From a virus, in the IMG/VR virus record IMGVR_UViG_3300042888_000352, positions 1 to 33,691 of that record: DNA of 33,691 nt, one strand, 5' to 3'. Below, piece by piece: positions 1 to 5,968 of the stretch (its first letter is position 1; each line of letters begins with the position of its first letter). The notes beneath the pieces are model-generated. The model ran no database searches and was not told where the DNA came from. It saw nothing but the letters and a program-made list of their open reading frames with translations. The translations under genes were made by a program, and so were the position numbers.

Positions 1-42
1 GTTCTGGATGGCCTGGCTTGCCATTTCAGCGAGGTTATTCAT
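1..42 (-). CDS. Partial duplicate of helicase-loader-like gene (first 14 codons)
   Basis: This is the 5' end of the gene whose full copy lies at 33076-33606. It appears here only because of the terminal repeat. The ATG begins at 42 and overlaps the stop of the upstream replication gene (35-727) by 8 nt. Confidence 0.9.
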   Translation of the reverse strand, partial: MNNLAEMASQAIQN

Positions 43-127
43 TGTCAAACACCCCATCAAAAATGGCGCGGGAGGCTGCAGCGTGTTTGTGCTCGTTTCG
101 CCCTTGTGCGCTGCGCGTGGCGGTCTG
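1..127. repeat. Terminal direct repeat, left copy (circular closure)
   Basis: Bases 1-127 are identical to 33565-33691. Genes run across the join in frame and keep their usual short overlaps. This is what an assembler leaves when a circular, or circularly permuted, genome is cut open. A 127-base overlap also equals a common assembly k-mer size, so it is more likely an assembly artefact than a physical terminal repeat. Confidence 0.95.
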
Positions 128-727
128 CCTGCGCACCCAGTTGCGCCAGGTGGCTGGCCAGTCGGTTTTGACGCCCTTCTGGCCAGGCTGTGCAATCCAG
201 TAGTCCAGGAATTCAGCAAACACCGTCTGCGGGTCAAGGTCTGCGCGTTCTTGCCTGCAAAACTCAATCCACTCGTCTGGCAACTCAAAACCTGTTGGCA
301 AGCGCGTGCCGCGCTGCGTCTTTGTTTTCTTGTGTTCTGGGTCTTGTGTTATGTGTCTTGTGTCTTGTGTAGCATTGCTTTCGCTATGCGTTCGCATTGC
401 ATCCGCATCTTTGTGCTTGCTCCACCTGGCCTTGGCGCTCTCGCTGGCCTTGGTCGACTTCTCGCCAGCCCTGGCAATCTCTTGGTCTGCCCGATGGTTT
501 GTCCATCCGTTCTCATTGCGAATGAAGAACTCTTGCAAAACGACCGCAATGCAGTCGGTATGCGTTCGCATCCTGATCAGGCGTGCGATCTCGCTGGTTT
601 CCAAAGGCAAAGGGGTTTCGTGAAGGTAATACCAATCCAGCATGCGCCGGTAGGCCAGATCTTCAAGGTCTGAGAGGTGTTCGGTGTGGCTTTTATAGTC
701 GCCAATATTGAACCGGTAGTAGTGCAT
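35..727 (-). CDS. DUF1376 / YdaU-like phage replication protein (lambda O position)
   Basis: This 230-aa protein probably works in replication initiation. Residues 1-50 match the DUF1376 family, starting HYYRFNIGDYKSHTEHLSDL and including the YRRMLDWYY stretch. The middle (about 85-135) is charged and low in complexity. The C-terminal part (about 140-205) is rich in W and acidic residues, as in the C-terminal half of DnaT-like or O-like phage proteins. Start: the ATG at 727 follows a TAAGG at proper spacing; a TTG two codons upstream is less likely. The stop overlaps the start of the lambda-P-like gene by 8 nt across the circular join, so the two are translationally coupled, as O and P are in lambda. 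Repeats inside the gene (329-370, 385-397, 559-571) may be the origin. The replication role is inferred from domain and position. Confidence 0.75.
   Translation of the reverse strand: MHYYRFNIGDYKSHTEHLSDLEDLAYRRMLDWYYLHETPLPLETSEIARLIRMRTHTDCIAVVLQEFFIRNENGWTNHRADQEIARAGEKSTKASESAKARWSKHKDADAMRTHSESNATQDTRHITQDPEHKKTKTQRGTRLPTGFELPDEWIEFCRQERADLDPQTVFAEFLDYWIAQPGQKGVKTDWPATWRNWVRRQTATRSAQGRNEHKHAAASRAIFDGVFDNE
329..370. repeat. Heptad repeat array inside the replication gene (possible iterons)
   Basis: Six consecutive 7-bp units lie here in register. CTTGTGT is exact at 329, 343, 357 and 364, and the units at 336 and 350 are degenerate (TCTGGGT, TATGTGT). They lie inside the O-like gene, the same relative place as the lambda ori iterons within gene O. 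Function as an origin is inferred; the array could also be a coding minisatellite. Confidence 0.5.
385..397. repeat. 13-bp repeat TATGCGTTCGCAT, copy 1
   Basis: TATGCGTTCGCAT occurs here and again at 559-571. The core ATGCG-TT-CGCAT is an inverted repeat with a 2-bp spacer. Both copies are read in the same frame and encode the peptide MRTH on the minus strand. It may be a binding site related to replication, or just a coding repeat. Confidence 0.4.
559..571. repeat. 13-bp repeat TATGCGTTCGCAT, copy 2
   Basis: This is the exact second copy of the near-palindrome at 385-397, 174 bp away in the same orientation and reading frame. Confidence 0.4.
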
Positions 728-833
728 TTTCAACCTTACTTCGTCGGTTCACTTCACAAAAGAAACAGCGGCAGGACGGTGAAGAATCGTCTTTTCAGGA
801 GCTACCCTAGCCGTGTTCAACATTCACTTTACC
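728..833 (-). other. Gap between Cro-like and O-like genes
   Basis: About 106 bp separate the two genes. Lambda has cII and nutR/tR1 elements in this interval; I see no ORF, no GC hairpin with a T-run and no clear promoter here, only the TAAGG ribosome site for the downstream gene. Confidence 0.5.
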
Positions 834-1046
834 TTAGACCGTAGGCTCATTCAAGCTCTTGCGGTACATGGCACCAAACCTTTTATCAAGGGCTGGACGC
901 CACCGAAAGGCCACGCCATTGATCAGCCAGGCCTGTACAGCCGGGCCACTTGGAGCACCGATGGCCTTGGCCACTGCCTTGTAGGAGCCGAGGCTCTTTC
1001 GGGCAAAGGCCAAGACCTGTGCATAGTATTGATCGTCTTTGTTCAT
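834..1046 (-). CDS. Small Cro/YdaS-like helix-turn-helix regulator
   Basis: This 70-aa protein probably binds DNA as the Cro-like repressor of the divergent control region. The segment YKAVAKAIGAPSGPAVQAWL (about residues 22-41) has the YdaS/Cro helix-turn-helix pattern, and the conserved R..P..... downstream fits. The ATG at 1046 is the conservative start; an in-frame ATG at 1067 would add seven residues (MCVTVTV), and neither has a strong Shine-Dalgarno site. It is the first gene of the leftward unit and is followed by the DUF1376 replication gene, which is the cro-O order of lambdoid phages. No CI partner is found on the opposite side. Confidence 0.65.
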   Translation of the reverse strand: MNKDDQYYAQVLAFARKSLGSYKAVAKAIGAPSGPAVQAWLINGVAFRWRPALDKRFGAMYRKSLNEPTV

Positions 1047-1079
1047 GACCGTGACTGTAACACACATCCAACAAAAAAA

Positions 1080-1119
1080 TAAAAGATTTTTTATCGTGGT
1101 TGTATAAATTTATCTTTTA
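1080..1119. promoter_or_regulatory. 40-bp imperfect palindrome, candidate operator
   Basis: TAAAAGAT at 1080-1087 is mirrored exactly by ATCTTTTA at 1112-1119. Inside these, TTTAT and ATAAA pair again, so 13 of the outer 16 positions of each arm are symmetric about 1099/1100. It sits in the AT-rich space between the divergent Cro-like gene and the rightward operon, and covers the -35 side of the promoter at 1123-1131. Binding by the Cro-like protein is inferred. Confidence 0.6.
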
Positions 1120-1122
1120 CTG

Positions 1123-1131
1123 TGCTATGAT
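1123..1131 (+). promoter_or_regulatory. Extended -10 promoter for the rightward early operon
   Basis: TGCTATGAT is an extended -10 element (TGn plus TATGAT at 1126-1131). The best -35, TTGTAT at 1100-1105, is 20 bp upstream, which is too far for a strong consensus promoter. The likely start is near 1138, about 30 nt before the first ATG at 1169. The candidate operator lies directly upstream. Confidence 0.5.
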
Positions 1132-1168
1132 TCGTTTCACCAACAACCAACCACGAAAGGCAAACACG

Positions 1169-1297
1169 ATGGATTACCTTCACCCAGTCATGCAAGAGGC
1201 CCTGCGCGGCTTCGCGCCACCCCCACAAGAAGACCTGGAAAACGACCAGGATCGTTTCGAGCACGAAGTCCAATCCCAACAGGAGACACAGCAATGA
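1169..1297 (+). CDS. Small acidic protein, first gene of the early operon
   Basis: This 42-aa, Glu/Gln-rich protein has no recognised domain. The ATG at 1169 is preceded by GAAAGG at good spacing; longer readings starting upstream would begin before the promoter start site. Its stop overlaps the ERF start as ATGA (1294-1297), so the two are probably coupled. Lambdoid phages often carry small host-takeover or Gam/Kil-type genes in this place, but nothing in the sequence identifies this one. Confidence 0.7.
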   Translation: MDYLHPVMQEALRGFAPPPQEDLENDQDRFEHEVQSQQETQQ

Positions 1298-1875
1298 AAG
1301 AGATCGCAGCAGCATTGGTCAAGGCCCAGCGAGCATTCGGGCCTGCGCTCAAGACCAGCTCAAACCCACACTTCAAAAGCCGCTATGCCGACCTGGCCGC
1401 CTGCGTCGAGGCTGTCATGGATGGCCTGAACGCCAACGGCATTGCCCTGGTGCAGCAAACCCACGAATGCGAATCAGGCGTGATCGTCGAGACGGTCTTT
1501 GTCCACGAGTCCGGGGAAACCTTCTCGGCTGGCAAGCTGCACGTGCCTGCGGTCAAGCATGACGCCCAAAGCTACGGCAGCGCACTGACCTATGCACGCC
1601 GCTACAGCCTGATGGCTGCCTGCGGTATCGCTCCAGAGGATGACGACGGCAACGCCGCGAGCAAGCGCACGCCACCGCCTGTGCCGGGTTATGGAGAATA
1701 CGAGGCCGAGACACTGCCAGCCATGCGAGACGCCGCCATGCAAGGAAGCGAGGCACTGGCCGCAGCATTCCAAGCATTGCCCAAGTCGGCGCACAAGGCA
1801 GCGTTCTGGCAAGCCCAAGGCCCAGCCCTCAAGAAGGCAGCCAAGGCAGCAGACACACAAGGGGCAGCAGAATGA
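1294..1875 (+). CDS. erf: ERF-family single-strand annealing recombinase
   Basis: This 193-aa protein anneals complementary single strands in phage recombination and in circularising or repairing phage DNA. ERF hallmarks are clear: NPHFKSRYADLAACVEAV near residues 23-40 and QSYGSALTYARRYSLMAACG followed by APEDDDGN near residues 90-117. The C-terminal third is Ala/Lys/Gln-rich and probably flexible, as in P22 Erf. It overlaps the upstream small gene and the downstream exonuclease by 4 nt each (ATGA), making an annealase-exonuclease pair equivalent to lambda Bet-Exo. Confidence 0.92.
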   Translation: MKEIAAALVKAQRAFGPALKTSSNPHFKSRYADLAACVEAVMDGLNANGIALVQQTHECESGVIVETVFVHESGETFSAGKLHVPAVKHDAQSYGSALTYARRYSLMAACGIAPEDDDGNAASKRTPPPVPGYGEYEAETLPAMRDAAMQGSEALAAAFQALPKSAHKAAFWQAQGPALKKAAKAADTQGAAE

Positions 1876-2492
1876 TCGAACAAGGCACACCCGAGTGGTT
1901 CGCGCAAAGAATCGGCAAAGTGACGGCCAGCCGCATTGCGGACATCATGGCCAAGACCAAGACCGGGGTTTCGGCCAGCCGGGGCAACTACCTGGCGCAG
2001 CTGGTGGCCGAGCGCCTGACTGGCCAAGCCGCAGACAGCTTCAAAAGCGGAGCCATGCAGCATGGCACCGAGACGGAGCCCATGGCACGGATGGCCTATG
2101 AGACAGAGACTGGCCAGATGGTCACCGAGGTGGCCATGATCCAGCATCCAAAGATCGAGATGGCCGGGGCCTCGCCGGACGGCCTGGTTGGTGAGGATGG
2201 CTTGGTCGAGATCAAGTGCCCGAACACCAGCACGCACATTGCCACGCTGATGGCCGACAAAGCGCCCAGCGGGTACATGGCCCAGATGCAGTGGCAGATG
2301 GCCTGCACGGGCCGGGCCTGGGTGGACTTTGTGAGCTTCGACCCACGGATGCCGGAGGACATGCAGATGTTCATCAAGCGGGTGCCACGCGACGAGAAGC
2401 TGATCGCTGAGTACGAGGCCGAGGTGATCAAGTTCTTGGCCGAGGTGCAGGATACGGTCGACAAGCTGATCGAGCTGCGGAGGGGTGTATGA
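1872..2492 (+). CDS. YqaJ-type (lambda Exo-like) 5'-3' exonuclease
   Basis: This 206-aa PD-(D/E)xK nuclease would resect double-stranded ends to give the single strands used by the ERF protein. The start has the family motif GTPEWFAQRIGKVTASRIAD. The active site is visible as GASPDG (D103) and VEIKCP (E113, K115). The length fits the family. It overlaps erf by 4 nt and is followed by an HNH gene in another ATGA overlap; SSB comes after that, so the cassette is annealase, exonuclease, SSB with a homing endonuclease inserted. Confidence 0.93.
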   Translation: MIEQGTPEWFAQRIGKVTASRIADIMAKTKTGVSASRGNYLAQLVAERLTGQAADSFKSGAMQHGTETEPMARMAYETETGQMVTEVAMIQHPKIEMAGASPDGLVGEDGLVEIKCPNTSTHIATLMADKAPSGYMAQMQWQMACTGRAWVDFVSFDPRMPEDMQMFIKRVPRDEKLIAEYEAEVIKFLAEVQDTVDKLIELRRGV

Positions 2493-2974
2493 ATAAGTCA
2501 GAAATCACAGAACTTCTTGAATACAGAGAAGGATATTTGTTTTGGAAAATTAGCCTATGCAACCGAGTGAGATCAGGCGGAAAAGCAGGGTATTTGCATA
2601 AAAACAAATATTTGCGGGTCTGTATAAAAGGAAAGCAATATTTGGTGCATCGAATAATATTTTTTTTACATCATCAATACTGGCCAGAACAGATTGACCA
2701 CATCAACGGAAACAAGCTGGATAACAGAATTGAAAATCTGCGCCCTGCATCTGGTTCTTGCAATGCTTGGAATAGGCCGGAGCAATCAACAAACACATCT
2801 GGGGCAAAAAATGTTGAATGGGATAAAGCTAAAAACAAATGGAGAGTAAGGATTCGAGCAAATAACAAACGTATTCAAATTGGCATGTTTGAAGATATCA
2901 ATACGGCGAAACAAGCAGCCATAAAAGCCAGAAACACTTTGCATGGCGAATTTGCCAATCACGGAACCATTTAA
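2489..2974 (+). CDS. HNH homing endonuclease with AP2 DNA-binding domain
   Basis: This 161-aa free-standing endonuclease cuts DNA and spreads its own gene. The HNH core is at about 54-86 (H54, D70-H71, N79 within QIDHINGNKLDNRIENLRP), and an AP2-like DNA-binding domain spans about 104-156 (GAKNVEWD, KWRVRI, IGMFED). Its DNA is much richer in A and T than its neighbours, with many AAA/AAT codons, so it arrived separately. It still starts in an ATGA overlap with the exonuclease, so insertion kept translational coupling. It interrupts an exonuclease-SSB pair. Confidence 0.9.
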   Translation: MNKSEITELLEYREGYLFWKISLCNRVRSGGKAGYLHKNKYLRVCIKGKQYLVHRIIFFLHHQYWPEQIDHINGNKLDNRIENLRPASGSCNAWNRPEQSTNTSGAKNVEWDKAKNKWRVRIRANNKRIQIGMFEDINTAKQAAIKARNTLHGEFANHGTI

Positions 2975-2995
2975 TCACTTTACAAAGGACAAATC

Positions 2996-3412
2996 ATGAA
3001 AGCAAACGGACTGGCACGCATCGGAAAAGACCCCGAGGTGCGATACACACCAGGCGGGGCAGCGGTGGCCAACGTCTCTCTGGCGTTCACCTACGGCAAA
3101 AAAGGCGACGACGGCAAGCGCCCGACGCAGTGGGTCGATGCCTCGCTATGGGGCCAACGCGCAGAGTCGCTGGCACCGTACATCAAGAAGGGTGGCCAGA
3201 TCGTGGCATACCTTGAGGATGTGAGCATCCAGACCTTCACCAAAGGCGACGGCACATCGGCAACCAAGATGGTGGCACGCTTGGTCGACCTAGAGTTTGT
3301 GTCCAGTGGCGAGCAGGCAAGCAGCCAGCCAAAGCCACAGCCAAAACCTCAAGCAGCACCACAGTCGCATGGCTCAGGCTTTGACGACATGGATGATGAT
3401 ATTCCCTTCTGA
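2996..3412 (+). CDS. ssb: Single-stranded DNA-binding protein
   Basis: This 138-aa SSB coats single-stranded DNA in replication and recombination. The OB fold covers about residues 1-103, with GKDPEVRYTPGGAAVANVSLA near the start and QWVDASLWGQRAESLAPYIKKG in the middle. A Gln/Pro-rich linker follows, then the acidic tip DDMDDDIPF, which docks host replication and repair proteins. The ATG at 2996 follows AAAGGA. It fits functionally with the ERF and YqaJ proteins upstream. Confidence 0.95.
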   Translation: MKANGLARIGKDPEVRYTPGGAAVANVSLAFTYGKKGDDGKRPTQWVDASLWGQRAESLAPYIKKGGQIVAYLEDVSIQTFTKGDGTSATKMVARLVDLEFVSSGEQASSQPKPQPKPQAAPQSHGSGFDDMDDDIPF

Positions 3413-3423
3413 TGGAGACAAAA

Positions 3424-3912
3424 ATGGAAGAGCAACAACCAAAGCGGCCACCATTCAAGGTGTCTGGCTCGGCAGCGATCAAGCACCTGAACGTTCGCAA
3501 GGAAGGGCCAGATGACGAGAAGATTCTGGCCGTGGACATCAAGATGGAAATCAAAGGAATCGACAGGGCGCTGTGCGGGTATTTTGACGACGCCTTGGAG
3601 GCCTTCTTGTGGCGAGGTGATACCAATGCCTTGATCGTCCGCAATCTTTGGCTCACGCCTGTGCAGTACGGCAACCTGGTGTCATCGGCCACCGTTGAGA
3701 TCGGCAGCCAAACATTTGTCGGCGCTGAGATCAAGAAGTTCAGCATCACACCACGTGACGGTGGCGTGATCGCATTGACCTGCAGCGTGACCATTTATCC
3801 CACCGCGCCAGAAGTATCGCAGCTGGCCAAGCTGGTGCAAGACGAAACAAACGTCCTTCTTGAAGGGCCACCAGACCTTTTTGATTCAACAACCCCAATG
3901 GAGCAACCATGA
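3424..3912 (+). CDS. Conserved-looking phage protein of unknown function after ssb
   Basis: This 162-aa soluble protein has alternating beta-strand patterns (IKHLNVRKEG, ILAVDIKMEIKGI, VGAEIKKFSITP) and I do not recognise its family. I chose the ATG at 3424 because GGAGA lies 6-7 nt before it; the ATG at 3412, overlapping the ssb stop, is the alternative. Position right after ssb and co-transcription suggest a role in recombination or replication, but nothing proves it. The end overlaps the next gene by 4 nt. Confidence 0.75.
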   Translation: MEEQQPKRPPFKVSGSAAIKHLNVRKEGPDDEKILAVDIKMEIKGIDRALCGYFDDALEAFLWRGDTNALIVRNLWLTPVQYGNLVSSATVEIGSQTFVGAEIKKFSITPRDGGVIALTCSVTIYPTAPEVSQLAKLVQDETNVLLEGPPDLFDSTTPMEQP

Positions 3913-4088
3913 GCACACGCATTTACCTGGTCACCGACGTGGAGACCAACAAACACCGCCTGATTCGAGCAGGCAACCAAGCCCAGGCCATCCGGCACGC
4001 AGCGCAGACGCGCTTCGACATTGAGGTGGCTGGCCAGGACGATCTGGTCAGCTTGCTGACTGGTGGCATTCCAATCGAGCTGGCCTGA
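3909..4088 (+). CDS. Small unknown protein (59 aa)
   Basis: The protein starts MSTRIYLVTDVETNKHRLIR and continues AGNQAQAIRHAAQTRFDIEV. The pattern is a beta hairpin followed by a helix, which recurs in small phage and plasmid proteins of unknown role. It starts in an ATGA overlap with the preceding gene. It has no metal-binding or membrane features. Confidence 0.75.
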   Translation: MSTRIYLVTDVETNKHRLIRAGNQAQAIRHAAQTRFDIEVAGQDDLVSLLTGGIPIELA

Positions 4089-4126
4089 GGGCCTGCGACT
4101 GCTGACATGTTCGAGGAGGCCAAAGC

Positions 4127-4279
4127 ATGACCACCAAAAACAAGACCCAATATGTGACCGTCCGCCTGTCGGACGAGATCATGGCCAAGCTCAAGGCCGA
4201 GGCAGAGCGCAACACGCGCAGCCTGAGCGCCCAGGTGCTGCACTACATCCGGCTGGAGCTGGACAAGGTGAAAGCATGA
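4127..4279 (+). CDS. Arc/MetJ-like ribbon-helix-helix protein
   Basis: This 50-aa protein has the ribbon-helix-helix layout: a strand QYVTVRLSDEIM, helix A (AKLKAEAERN) and helix B (SLSAQVLHYIRLELDKV). Such dimers bind operator DNA through the paired strands, as P22 Arc does. The ATG follows a strong GAGGAGG. It is likely a local repressor of early genes, but its operator is not identified. The end overlaps the next gene as ATGA. Confidence 0.8.
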   Translation: MTTKNKTQYVTVRLSDEIMAKLKAEAERNTRSLSAQVLHYIRLELDKVKA

Positions 4280-4407
4280 AGAAGGAGACCAAGGTCAGCA
4301 TTGAGCTGTGGATGCACAAGTGGCCGGTGTTCGCTGTTGGTTTTGCCCATGGCGAGTTCTTCCTGTCTTTGTGGATCGTTGACCTGCGCGTCTGGCGGGG
4401 TTACTGA
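4276..4407 (+). CDS. Small aromatic-rich protein, possibly membrane-associated (43 aa)
   Basis: The start is charged (MKKETKVSIELWMHK), then a hydrophobic and Trp/Phe-rich stretch follows (WPVFAVGFAHGEFFLSLWIV), ending RVWRGY. It could insert in or lie on the membrane, but the stretch contains His and Glu and is not a clean helix. It overlaps both neighbours (ATGA, TGATG), which supports translation. Confidence 0.65.
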   Translation: MKKETKVSIELWMHKWPVFAVGFAHGEFFLSLWIVDLRVWRGY

Positions 4408-4487
4408 TGGACAAGCGTGAAGCCGACAATTACGTGAGAAACGATGTGTACGAGCAGATCAAAAACATCTTGGAGAAAAACACATGA
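4407..4487 (+). CDS. Microprotein (26 aa)
   Basis: The reading MDKREADNYVRNDVYEQIKN continues for six more residues. It is helical and charged. The case for it is context: its start overlaps the previous stop (TGATG) and its stop overlaps the next start (ATGA), so removing it would leave the only untranslated gap in this run. Function unknown. Confidence 0.5.
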   Translation: MDKREADNYVRNDVYEQIKNILEKNT

Positions 4488-5032
4488 CCGAAGACGAGAT
4501 GAAACTGGACATGCTGGTGGCTGAGTTGGAATACGAGAACCGGCTTTTACGGGCCAGAAACGAGCGACTGGTATCCGAGGCCCAGACAAGCAACTTTGAG
4601 CGCACAGCGGCATGGCTGAAGGCCTGCGGCAAGGTTCCTGGGGCTGCTGCGCTGTCGGTGCAGATCGGCTGCCACATCGAGGAGTTCGTCGAGTTCCTGA
4701 TGTGCATCGATTTTGATTCGGCCAAAGACCTGGAAAACCTGGAGTCGTGCGTGGCCGACATGCTGCACGTGGCTTCCGGACTGAAGAAGGGTCTGGTCAT
4801 GGCAAGCATCAACCCAAGCGACCGCATCGAGGCGCTTGACGCCCTATGCGACAGCGAAGTGACCGGCAACGGTGTGGCATACCTGGCAGGCTTCGACAAA
4901 AGTGGAGCCGACCAGGCCGTGCTGGCCAGCAACGAAGCCAAGCTGGTGGATGGCAAGCCGGTGATCCTGCCAGGCGGCAAGATCGGCAAGCCAGAGGGCT
5001 GGAAAGCCCCAGACCTGTCGGGGTTCGTGTGA
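4484..5032 (+). CDS. MazG/HisE-like nucleotide pyrophosphohydrolase
   Basis: This 182-aa all-alpha NTP pyrophosphatase probably splits a nucleoside triphosphate to monophosphate and PPi. Helix 1 carries the metal-binding pattern HIEEFVEF (E66, E67, E70), and the second acidic patch is in LENLESCVADMLHV. The end, GFDKSGADQAVLASNEAKLV then GKPVILPGGKIGKPEGWKAPDL, is the tail seen in phage members of the phosphoribosyl-ATP pyrophosphohydrolase-like group. The first 30 residues form a coiled coil. Possible roles are tuning dNTP pools or removing an alarm or modified nucleotide. It shares a 4-nt overlap with the next gene. Confidence 0.75.
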   Translation: MTEDEMKLDMLVAELEYENRLLRARNERLVSEAQTSNFERTAAWLKACGKVPGAAALSVQIGCHIEEFVEFLMCIDFDSAKDLENLESCVADMLHVASGLKKGLVMASINPSDRIEALDALCDSEVTGNGVAYLAGFDKSGADQAVLASNEAKLVDGKPVILPGGKIGKPEGWKAPDLSGFV

Positions 5033-5511
5033 AAAAAAAGCGCCAGCCACGCCTAAAGCGGTACACCTTGCTCGACGAGATGACCGCGAGTCCGACCGAG
5101 CCTTTGCCACAGGCTTGGCGGATGCACCAGCTCACCAAGATGTACCAAGGCCTGCACAACATGGAGCAGGGCGAAGATCCGCAGCCAGACGACTGGAGGC
5201 TGGTGTCAGACGCCATCAACCTGGTGGAAACACTGGTGCAGGAGATGAAAGTCTGTGAGGACGGCAGCGGCCTGCTCATGGACGCCATCACCGCCATGGC
5301 CAAGGCAGGCAGGCGCAGCAAGGCAGGGCAAAGCCTGCGTCTGGACGGTGAAGGCATCGTGGCCGTACGCTCCATCCTGAGCGACTATGCCGAGCTGATC
5401 GATGTGCTGCCAGCCAGGGTGATGGTGCGCTGCCACCGGCTGACAGAAAAGCGCCTGCATGAAATCCTGGACGGCAAGCGTGGGCCGCACGACATTGAGC
5501 TGATGGATTAG
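5029..5511 (+). CDS. Unknown helical protein with GTG start (160 aa)
   Basis: The reading starts at GTG, overlapping the pyrophosphohydrolase stop (GTGA). A run of eight A lies right after the start and encodes the basic start VKKKRQPRLKRY. The rest is helical and Leu/Ala-rich, with no motif I recognise. An ATG further in would drop the basic N-terminus. The overlap supports GTG. It is the last gene before the promoter at 5534-5564. Confidence 0.7.
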   Translation: MKKKRQPRLKRYTLLDEMTASPTEPLPQAWRMHQLTKMYQGLHNMEQGEDPQPDDWRLVSDAINLVETLVQEMKVCEDGSGLLMDAITAMAKAGRRSKAGQSLRLDGEGIVAVRSILSDYAELIDVLPARVMVRCHRLTEKRLHEILDGKRGPHDIELMD

Positions 5512-5533
5512 TAGAAACCCCTATAAAATAATC

Positions 5534-5564
5534 TTGCATTACTTGTTGGTGTTTGTGGTAATAT
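5534..5564 (+). promoter_or_regulatory. Internal promoter before the small-gene cluster
   Basis: TTGCAT (5534-5539) and TAATAT (5559-5564) are 19 bp apart, and TGG before the -10 gives an extended -10. The 80-bp gap it lies in is the longest in the rightward operon and AT-rich. The expected start near 5571 leaves a short leader with AAGGAG at 5580-5585. Confidence 0.6.
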
Positions 5565-5591
5565 GTGGTCATCGCAACCAAGGAGAACAGC

Positions 5592-5783
5592 ATGCAACTG
5601 AAACGCTACAAAGTAATTATGGCCATCATCGCCCTGATTGCCGCCATGGGCATTGTTGGCCAGTCCGACTTTGGGGACGAGCAGGCCCAGGCAGAGCAAT
5701 ACTGCGAAATGGTCAAGCTCTGGAAACAAACCAAGGGCCAGGCCGGTTGGCCCGCGTACAACGGGGAAGGGGTGTGCAAATGA
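5592..5783 (+). CDS. Small membrane-anchored or secreted protein with two Cys (63 aa)
   Basis: The N-terminus is basic (MQLKRYK) followed by a hydrophobic segment VIMAIIALIAAMGIV, then a soluble tail with AEQYCEMVKLWKQ and ending GWPAYNGEGVCK. The ATG is preceded by AAGGAG at good spacing. Topology suggests a signal anchor with the tail in the periplasm, where the two cysteines could bond. It is the first gene behind its own promoter. Function unknown; superinfection exclusion or envelope interference is only a guess. Confidence 0.8.
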   Translation: MQLKRYKVIMAIIALIAAMGIVGQSDFGDEQAQAEQYCEMVKLWKQTKGQAGWPAYNGEGVCK

Positions 5784-5968
5784 AAACCGAGACCAGCATC
5801 TACCGGGTGGCCAAGATCGAGATTGGCGAGCGCCGGTTTCACGCCAGCTCGACAAGCCCATTCTGGTGCCGCAGCATCACAGTGACTGACGAAGATGGCC
5901 ACGGCCACACGCTGGAGCTTTACAGCCACAGCGAAGACGAAGACACAGCATTGAAGGTGACCACATGA
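5780..5968 (+). CDS. Small unknown protein (62 aa)
   Basis: MKTETSIYRVAKIEIGERRF continues to a beta-rich, acidic end (HSEDEDTALKVTT). It contains many His and Ser residues and one Cys. It is joined to the genes on both sides by ATGA overlaps. No family recognised. Confidence 0.7.
   Translation: MKTETSIYRVAKIEIGERRFHASSTSPFWCRSITVTDEDGHGHTLELYSHSEDEDTALKVTT

Noticed and set aside
5029-5042. Run of eight A near a gene start as a programmed frameshift
   Set aside because: It sits immediately after a GTG start in a normal stop-start overlap and there is no downstream structure or fusion product that would make sense.
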